From the NCBI GenBank assembly GCA_964632355.1, contig CAZWBW010000016.1, positions 1 through 38,822 of the forward strand: DNA of 38,822 bases. Direction: 5' to 3'. The notes under the pieces are model-generated. The model did no database searches. It had not been told where the DNA came from and saw only the letters and a program-made list of their open reading frames with translations. Positions 31,666 to 36,916 of the stretch are shown here, piece after piece. Made by a program: the position numbers and the translations under genes. Numbering within the stretch: position 1 is the first letter of the stretch; every line of letters begins with the position of its first letter. Source of the stretch: JALOAP01 sp964632355. Its GTDB lineage: Bacteria > Chloroflexota > Dehalococcoidia > Tepidiformales > Tepidiformaceae.

Positions 31666-32421
31666 GTGGACCTCGCGATCGAGCTCCGGGCGATTTCGCA
31701 CGCGTTCGGTGACTTGCAGGTGCTCGACGATGTGACGGCAGTGGCGGAGCGAAGCCACTTCGTGTCGATCGTCGGGCCGAGCGGATGCGGGAAGAGCACC
31801 CTGCTCCGCATCCTCGCCGGGCTGCTGGTGCCCGATTCCGGGACGGCCACCGTGGACGGCACAAGCACGATCGGCCGCCCGGGGCTCGTCGCGTACATGC
31901 CCCAGAAGGACCTCTTGTTCCCGTGGCGCCGAGCGCTGGCGAACGCCACGCTCGGTGCGGAGATCTCCGGCGTGAGCCGCCACGAGGCGCAGACGAAGGC
32001 CCTCGAGTTGTTTCCGCGGTTCGGGCTCTCCGGCTTCGAACGCGCGTGGCCGGCGCAGCTCAGTGGCGGCATGCGGCAGCGGCTCGCGCTGCTTCGGACG
32101 TTCCTTACGCCACGCGACACCGTGTTGCTCGACGAGCCGTTCGGGGCGCTCGACGCCATTACCCGCCGCGAGATGCACCGCTGGCTCCAGGAGGTGTGGC
32201 TCGCCGACCGCCGCACGGTGCTCTTCGTGACCCACGACGTGGAAGAGGCGCTGACGCTTTCGGACGTGGTATACGTGATGACCCGGCGGCCGGGCCGCAT
32301 CCAGGCGCGGGTCGACGTGCCGTTCGACCGGCCCCGCGGCGTGGAACTCGTCACCGACGAGAAGTTCGTGCAGCTGAAGGCACGCCTGTTGGCCGAACTC
32401 GACGCAGGAATGCGCGAATAA
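31666..32421 (+). CDS. thiZ: ABC transporter ATP-binding protein, ThiZ-like
   Basis: A 251-residue ATPase of the SsuB/TauB/ThiZ type. Walker A is GPSGCGKST (37-45), the Q loop is in MPQKDLLFPW, the signature is LSGGMRQR, Walker B is VLLDEPFGALD and the switch His is in VTHDVEEA. The GTG at 31666 lies two bases after the ThiY stop. It energises the ThiX/ThiY uptake system and is the last clear member of the riboswitch operon. The cupin gene starts 79 bases later with its own ribosome-binding site and may read through from it. Confidence 0.93.
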   Translation: MDLAIELRAISHAFGDLQVLDDVTAVAERSHFVSIVGPSGCGKSTLLRILAGLLVPDSGTATVDGTSTIGRPGLVAYMPQKDLLFPWRRALANATLGAEISGVSRHEAQTKALELFPRFGLSGFERAWPAQLSGGMRQRLALLRTFLTPRDTVLLDEPFGALDAITRREMHRWLQEVWLADRRTVLFVTHDVEEALTLSDVVYVMTRRPGRIQARVDVPFDRPRGVELVTDEKFVQLKARLLAELDAGMRE

Positions 32422-32500
32422 CGTCACAGCCGGCACGCATCGCCATATTCACAAGCTGCGCCGGGAACGGCAGGATGTGGCCGACGCAGGAGGTGGCGCT

Positions 32501-32887
32501 ATGACGATCGAGCGGCCCCCGATGGTTGGCCAGTACACCCTGGTGCAGGATTTCGACTCGCCGGAGGCAAGCGTCCGTGTGTTTCGCGTCTCTGCTGGCG
32601 GCAACGAAGTCGAGACCCACGTCCACCGGCACAGCACGCAGTTTTATGTCGCACTGGAAGGGAAAGCCGTCATCGTGCGCGACGGGATGGAGACGGTAAT
32701 CGAACCCCACCAGGTGGTGCGCGTCGCGAAGGGCACGCTGCACGGCGCGCGGGCGGCCGGTGCGGAGGCGCTGCTGCTCAACATTTCGGTGCCGCCGCTC
32801 CGGGCCGACGACCAGGTACCGGTCGACCCGGAGAAGTATTCGCGAGACTTCGACCTTCCCTCAGAGGGGAGCGACCTGGAGGATTGA
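32501..32887 (+). CDS. Cupin-domain protein
   Basis: A 128-residue single-domain cupin. Motif 1 is THVHRHSTQFYVALEG (39-54), with His40, His42 and possibly His44 as metal ligands and Gln47 in place of the usual Glu. Motif 2 contains HGARAAG with His81. The acidic C-terminus is extended. AGGAGG lies seven bases before the ATG at 32501, which beats the GTG at 32477. Cupins of this size are small-molecule binders, isomerases or dioxygenases; the function cannot be narrowed further. The position after thiamine genes may be coincidental. Confidence 0.82.
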   Translation: MTIERPPMVGQYTLVQDFDSPEASVRVFRVSAGGNEVETHVHRHSTQFYVALEGKAVIVRDGMETVIEPHQVVRVAKGTLHGARAAGAEALLLNISVPPLRADDQVPVDPEKYSRDFDLPSEGSDLED

Positions 32888-32935
32888 CGGTTCCTTTCGA
32901 ACCGGCATTTTCCATGGCGCCGGGGTGGCCGATGC

Positions 32936-32941
32936 TATGAT
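32936..32941 (+). promoter_or_regulatory. -10 box (TATGAT), leaderless start
   Basis: TATGAT is followed by CGACGCCG (8 bases) and the ATG at 32950, with no Shine-Dalgarno sequence. Confidence 0.5.
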
Positions 32942-32949
32942 CGACGCCG

Positions 32950-33726
32950 ATGTCCATCACAGCGAATCGCTCGAGACCCGAAGCTGGTTTGCCACCCAAG
33001 GGAGAGCAGGAGTACCTGCCTGCGCCGGACGAGATCATCTTCCGGATGCGCCAGGCGATCCGCGACGGGCAACACTGGTTCGAAGCACTGCTCGACGCGA
33101 TCGGCCGCTGGCGGCTGCCCTACGAGCAGGTCGGCGACCGGACGTACGTCTACCTCATCGGAGGTGAGGCGTTCGACTGGCTGCTGCTGGCCGAACGGCT
33201 GCTCGACGAGGTGCGGGACGTCGTGCCCGCAGCCGAGGTCGAGCGCCTGCTGTTCGAAGGCCGCTGGCCCATCGACATCGACGACGAAGAGTTCGCCCGG
33301 CGGATCGGCGCCGCGAAGCACAGCGCGCACCTGAACTACCTGTATGGCGTCCTCGTGGAAGAGGCGCTGCAGCTCAGCGTCGAAGAGGACATCCACAAGG
33401 AGTGCCGAAGCCGCGCCTGGGGCCAGGACTACCGCGACGACGAAACCATGTGGGAGCGCGTCTACGGCGCCACCCGGGAGCAGCTCCTCTCGATGTACTA
33501 CGAGGACACGGGCATCCTGCTGGGCGAACGCGTGGCCCTGAGCGACTGGAAGGCGTTCACGTACTGGCTGTTCAAGACGCGGCTGAAGCGGCAGGACAAG
33601 GCGCGCGTCGCCAGCGATACCCGGCGAGGGTTGGCCCAACTCACGCGCATGGAACTTGCGGTGAGCCAGCGCCGGCGGGGCGCCACGCTGAACGAAGCGG
33701 ACTTCGCCCAGCGCTTCGCCGTATAG
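32950..33726 (+). CDS. Conserved-looking helical protein, unknown function
   Basis: A 258-residue soluble protein, rich in Glu, Arg and Trp. I do not recognise the family. It is predicted almost entirely helical, apart from a YVYLIGGEAFDWLLLAERLL stretch that could be strand then helix. Noticeable conserved-looking segments are EEDIHKECRSRAWGQDY and WKAFTYWLFKTRLKRQDKAR. Nothing suggests a signal peptide or membrane helix. TATGAT lies eight bases before the ATG at 32950. It is monocistronic between a cupin and a lipoprotein gene. Codon use matches its neighbours, so recent transfer is unlikely. Confidence 0.75.
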   Translation: MSITANRSRPEAGLPPKGEQEYLPAPDEIIFRMRQAIRDGQHWFEALLDAIGRWRLPYEQVGDRTYVYLIGGEAFDWLLLAERLLDEVRDVVPAAEVERLLFEGRWPIDIDDEEFARRIGAAKHSAHLNYLYGVLVEEALQLSVEEDIHKECRSRAWGQDYRDDETMWERVYGATREQLLSMYYEDTGILLGERVALSDWKAFTYWLFKTRLKRQDKARVASDTRRGLAQLTRMELAVSQRRRGATLNEADFAQRFAV

Positions 33727-33842
33727 CGCCGCGGGCGCTGGTGACCCGTTCCGCAGCTGTACGCCAACAGGCCCTCAACCTGGCACCCATTCGCAACCTG
33801 TAATTTCGCCCACCGGGTAGGGATTTCTGCCGGGGCCGCTGC

Positions 33843-33848
33843 TAGCGT
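33843..33848 (+). promoter_or_regulatory. -10 box (TAGCGT) before the small ORF
   Basis: TAGCGT is followed by GGCCTC (6 bases) and the ATG at 33855, with no Shine-Dalgarno sequence. It is the only clear promoter before the lipoprotein gene. Confidence 0.45.
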
Positions 33849-33854
33849 GGCCTC

Positions 33855-33980
33855 ATGATTCGGCTGCTGCTTGCTCGTCCGCTGGCGAACCCACCCTGCG
33901 AGAGTGGGTGGCGAGCATGTGATCACCGTCACGCTCGAAGAGGAACTTCTCTGCAGTCCGCGTCGTCGGAGGCAATGTGA
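33855..33980 (+). CDS. Possible 41-residue leader peptide
   Basis: A short reading frame beginning MIRLLLARPLAN and ending at TGA 33978-33980. The GTG start of the lipoprotein gene (33977) is embedded in its terminal ATGTGA, and the ribosome-binding site GGAGG lies inside its last codons. An inverted repeat, CCACCC (33891-33896) with GGGTGG (33906-33911), lies in the middle. The leaderless promoter geometry favours real translation. It could couple or attenuate the downstream gene. It may also be chance. Confidence 0.35.
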   Translation: MIRLLLARPLANPPCESGWRACDHRHARRGTSLQSASSEAM

Positions 33981-35020
33981 CGGCGGCACGGGATCGGCGA
34001 GCAGGCCAGGGCGTGACATGGTGGCGCGCTGCAACGGCGGCAATCGTGCTCGTGGCCGGAGTGGGACTGCTGGTGCTCGCCGCGTGCGCGCCGCACGACG
34101 ATCCGGGCCCGGTCGAGCTCACGCCGACGCACACACCGGAGTGGACACCAACCGCGACGCCGACGCCGAGCCCGACCCCATCGCCTACGCCGGTACCGCC
34201 GACACCGACACCCGAGCCATCCGAGCCAACCCCGGCCAGCGACCTGCTCGAACTCCAGGCGGCGCTGCAGGCGGAGATCGACGGTTACTGGCAGCCGGGC
34301 AACTACGCCTTCGCCGTAACGGACCTGCAGACGGGCGAAACCGTGAGCGTGTACGGCGACCGGCAGCAGCTCTCGGCCTGCATCACAAACCTGTTCGTGC
34401 TCCTGCAGGTGACGCTCGACATCCAGGCGGGCCTGGTCGCGCCGGGGGACGTCGATGCGCTCATCGCCGAAACCACGTGGAGTTCGAACGCGACGACAGC
34501 GTGGCGGCTTTACGGCGTTGTTGGCGGCGGTGACTACGTTGCGGGCGTGCGGCGCGTGGGCGAACTGATCGCTGCGCTGGGGCTCGCATCGACGATCATC
34601 GACCACCCGCCCGCGTATGGCAGCTACAGCCTCGGCATCGACACCGATAACTGGGTGACGGCCGAGGACGCGAACCGCGCCCTGGCGATCATCTGGAACG
34701 GCGACCTGCTGGAGCCGGAGTGGCGAGAGTACCTGCTCGGGCACCTCGAGAATGTGAAGCCAGGGCTGAACTACCTGACGGCCTCGCTGCCGGCGCGCGT
34801 CCACCACAAGAACGGCTTCTTCCCCTACCCCGGCGGATTCGTGGACAACGACGCGGGCATCGTGCGGTTCACCGTGGGCGGCGTGGAGTACGCGTTCGCC
34901 ATCACCTTCCTCTCCGAGGAGGTGCCGGTGAAGTACGGCGACATTCCCCTCGGCCAGACGCTTGCGGCGATGGCATACGACTTCTTCGTGCAGCGCTACC
35001 TGGCGCTCGGCGGAAGCTAA
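33977..35020 (+). CDS. Serine-beta-lactamase-like lipoprotein lacking the SxxK motif
   Basis: A 347-residue lipoprotein. The lipobox is LAAC (Cys37), followed by a Thr/Pro-rich stalk (about 48-86). The domain (about 88-347) follows the class A beta-lactamase/D-Ala carboxypeptidase order: an SDN-like SSN at 169-171 and a KTG-like KNG at 278-280 (VHHKNG, then GGFVDNDAGIV). The active-site SxxK aligns with ACITNLFVLL, giving Cys135 and Asn138. The nucleophile would be Cys and the Lys is missing, so the enzyme is probably inactive or altered. The GTG at 33977 has GGAGG five bases upstream. It is most likely an envelope binding protein. Confidence 0.8.
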   Translation: MTAARDRRAGQGVTWWRAATAAIVLVAGVGLLVLAACAPHDDPGPVELTPTHTPEWTPTATPTPSPTPSPTPVPPTPTPEPSEPTPASDLLELQAALQAEIDGYWQPGNYAFAVTDLQTGETVSVYGDRQQLSACITNLFVLLQVTLDIQAGLVAPGDVDALIAETTWSSNATTAWRLYGVVGGGDYVAGVRRVGELIAALGLASTIIDHPPAYGSYSLGIDTDNWVTAEDANRALAIIWNGDLLEPEWREYLLGHLENVKPGLNYLTASLPARVHHKNGFFPYPGGFVDNDAGIVRFTVGGVEYAFAITFLSEEVPVKYGDIPLGQTLAAMAYDFFVQRYLALGGS

Positions 35021-35526
35021 GGGCTAAGCGTGAGCTGCATCGTCGTCGCGTCGAGCCAGCGGCCGAACTTGAATCCGACCTCGCGTTCCGTACCAACGGG
35101 TTCGAACCCGAGGCTGGCGTGGAGACGGATGCTCCGCACGTTGGTTGCTTCGATGCACGCGATGAGCACGTGTAGACCGAGCTCCCGGGCGCATTCGACC
35201 AGCCCGGCGAGGAGCGCGCGCCCAATCCCGTGGCCCTGCCAGCCGGGATGAACGTACAGCGTGTCCTCGCGCGTGTAGCGGTAGCCGCTCTTCGGGCGGT
35301 ACCACGACAGGTAGGCGAAGCCCGCGACCGTGTCGCCGGCCGCCGCGACCAGCACCGGCGTGGTCGGGTCGGCTTCGTGTTCCGCCCACCAGCGCTGGCG
35401 GCGCTCGAAGGGCCAGGGCTCTTCGTCCCAGGTCGCGGTAGTGTTCAGGATCGCGTCGTTGTAGATGGCATGGATAGCCGGCAGGTCGGACTGTCCCGCC
35501 CGGCGGATGAGAACGCGCTCGCCCAT
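35017..35526 (-). CDS. GNAT acetyltransferase, phosphinothricin acetyltransferase-like
   Basis: A 169-residue GNAT enzyme. The acetyl-CoA site is VHPGWQGHGIGRALL. The N-terminus, VLIRRAGQSDLPAIHAIYND, and the TTATWDEEPW segment are typical of phosphinothricin/methionine sulfoximine acetyltransferase-like proteins (Pat/YwnH). These acetylate amino-acid analogues in the cytosol; many relatives have unknown substrates. TACACT lies seven bases before the ATG at 35526. Its 3' end overlaps the convergent lipoprotein gene by four bases. The gene is not near any matching toxin pathway. Confidence 0.9.
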   Translation of the reverse strand: MGERVLIRRAGQSDLPAIHAIYNDAILNTTATWDEEPWPFERRQRWWAEHEADPTTPVLVAAAGDTVAGFAYLSWYRPKSGYRYTREDTLYVHPGWQGHGIGRALLAGLVECARELGLHVLIACIEATNVRSIRLHASLGFEPVGTEREVGFKFGRWLDATTMQLTLSP

Positions 35527-35533
35527 CCGGGCG

Positions 35534-35539
35534 AGTGTA
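35534..35539 (-). promoter_or_regulatory. -10 box (TACACT), leaderless start of GNAT gene
   Basis: TACACT on the minus strand is separated from the ATG at 35526 by CGCCCGG (7 bases), with no Shine-Dalgarno sequence. Confidence 0.5.
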
Positions 35540-35563
35540 AGGACGGCGTGTTTCGAACTGATT

Positions 35564-36811
35564 TCACGCGAATGTACGGTCCCACACCTCCTGCGTGAAC
35601 GCTTCCGGGGGGATGTTCTCGGGCCCGACCATCACCGCGGCGAGGGGNNNNNNNNNNGGCAACGACAGCGAGGGGTCGGCGATTCGCTTTTCGCGGATGC
35701 GGCGGCGCTGCGCCTCGGCTTCGGGCCCGAACACGGCGTCGACGGCCGCCTGGAGCGCCCCGGCGAACCGAAGCCGGCGCATCCGTTCGCGCCGCTCCTC
35801 GGCGTAGGGTTCGAATTGCCGCGTATCCCACGAGTTCGAGGCCAGCAGCGACTCCCCAACGATGCGCACGTCGCGAAGCGCGATCGAGAGGCCCTGGCCG
35901 ACGATGGGGTCGTTGTGCCCGGCGGCATCGCCCACGAGGACCAGCCCTTCGATGTAGGGCGTATCCACCCAGGTGTCGTTGTTCGGGTAGGAGTAGCACC
36001 GGCTGATCGGCGTCGCGTTCACGATAGCGTCGCTGTAGGGCAGTGTCTTGAGCCGGAACGCGTCGAGGAACCGGCGGGGAGCATCGGGGCCGGACAGGAA
36101 TCCCTTCCGGTCGGAGGCGTAGCCGAGGTAGAGGCGAACCCGGCCGTTCCCCTGCGGGAAAACGAGGAAGTTCACGTCGCCCTCTGTGCCCTTGGTCTGG
36201 ATGTCCTCGGGGAAGCCGTGGGCGTTCTCGATGAGGAGGCCGGAGAACAGGTGGTGCTGCGGGTCTGCGTGCTCGACGATGCCGGCCTGCCGGCGAGTCA
36301 CGCCCGTTCGCCCGTCGGCCCCGACGATGAGCGCGCAGCGGACGGTGTGTTCGGCGCCGTTGTGTTCGAAGGTCACTTCGGGCGCCGTGCCGGGGCAGAT
36401 TCGCACGCCGTTCACGCCGCGCAGGACGGTGGCGCCCGCTGAAGCCGCGGCGTCGGTCAGCGCCTGGCACATGACCGGGTGGCGAAGAGTGAGCGGGCCC
36501 GGGATGCCCGGGAGGAGGCTCCCCAGGTCGAGCGCGGAGGCGTGCGCGGTTTCGAAATCGGGGACGTCGTCGCCGAAGGGGACGTGGCGCTTCAGGTGGT
36601 GGCCACCGGCGTCGCGCAGGAGGTCGTAAATGCCGATACGGTGGGCTTCCACAACGCCCCACGGCGCGAACCACTCGCCGCGAACGCGGTCGGGGTATTC
36701 GACCGACTTTTCGAGGATGAGGACGGACTTCCCGGCGCGCGCGAGCATCAGCCCGAGCGCTCCGCCAGCGACGCCGCCACCAACGATGACTGTCTCGTAC
36801 CGCTGTTCCAT
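35564..36811 (-). CDS. FAD-dependent monooxygenase (PHBH fold), interrupted by an assembly gap
   Basis: A flavoprotein of the p-hydroxybenzoate-hydroxylase/UbiH-like group. It has the Rossmann motif TVIVGGGVAGGALGLMLARA and the second FAD motif GDAAGHNDPIVGQGLSIAL. An intervening ADGRTGVTRRQAG segment carries the DG motif. It uses NAD(P)H and O2 to hydroxylate or epoxidise a small aromatic or polyene substrate. About 415 residues are read, with four unknown residues caused by ten N; the frame continues across them to VWDRTFA, so the gene is probably intact. GGAGG lies four bases before the ATG at 36811. The substrate is unknown. Confidence 0.88.
   Translation of the reverse strand: MEQRYETVIVGGGVAGGALGLMLARAGKSVLILEKSVEYPDRVRGEWFAPWGVVEAHRIGIYDLLRDAGGHHLKRHVPFGDDVPDFETAHASALDLGSLLPGIPGPLTLRHPVMCQALTDAAASAGATVLRGVNGVRICPGTAPEVTFEHNGAEHTVRCALIVGADGRTGVTRRQAGIVEHADPQHHLFSGLLIENAHGFPEDIQTKGTEGDVNFLVFPQGNGRVRLYLGYASDRKGFLSGPDAPRRFLDAFRLKTLPYSDAIVNATPISRCYSYPNNDTWVDTPYIEGLVLVGDAAGHNDPIVGQGLSIALRDVRIVGESLLASNSWDTRQFEPYAEERRERMRRLRFAGALQAAVDAVFGPEAEAQRRRIREKRIADPSLSLXXXXPLAAVMVGPENIPPEAFTQEVWDRTFA
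35648..35657. other. Assembly gap of ten N
   Basis: Ten unknown bases lie inside the monooxygenase gene, near its 3' end. The true length may differ from ten. Confidence 0.99.
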
Positions 36812-36839
36812 GGACCCTCCCGGCTTCGCTGCCGGGCGC

Positions 36840-36867
36840 ATCTTACCGGAGGGTCGGGGCGCAGCAA
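36840..36867 (-). promoter_or_regulatory. Promoter of the FAD monooxygenase
   Basis: On the minus strand: TTGCTG (36862-36867), a 16-base spacer and TAAGAT (36840-36845). The start site would lie near 36833, giving a leader of about 22 bases with GGAGGG. Confidence 0.55.
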
Positions 36868-36868
36868 G

Positions 36869-36891
36869 AGGGCCCCGCGGTGCGGGGCCCT
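36869..36891 (-). terminator. Hairpin terminator after the HdrD-like gene
   Basis: A perfect 10-bp stem, AGGGCCCCGC with GCGGGGCCCT and a 3-base loop, follows the stop of the iron-sulfur protein gene on the minus strand. Only a weak T tract follows (CTCTTG). Confidence 0.65.
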
Positions 36892-36916
36892 GCGCGTACG
36901 TGGCGTGGGTCGACGA

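Noticed and set aside
34120..34240. Short tandem repeats encoding Thr-Pro in the lipoprotein gene
   Set aside because: They are a typical lipoprotein stalk and do not suggest a phase-variable tract: no homopolymer or perfect long repeat.
36869..36891. Perfect GC-rich inverted repeat as a possible attachment or recombination site
   Set aside because: It directly follows a stop codon and is best explained as a terminator; no integrase or duplicated copy is present.
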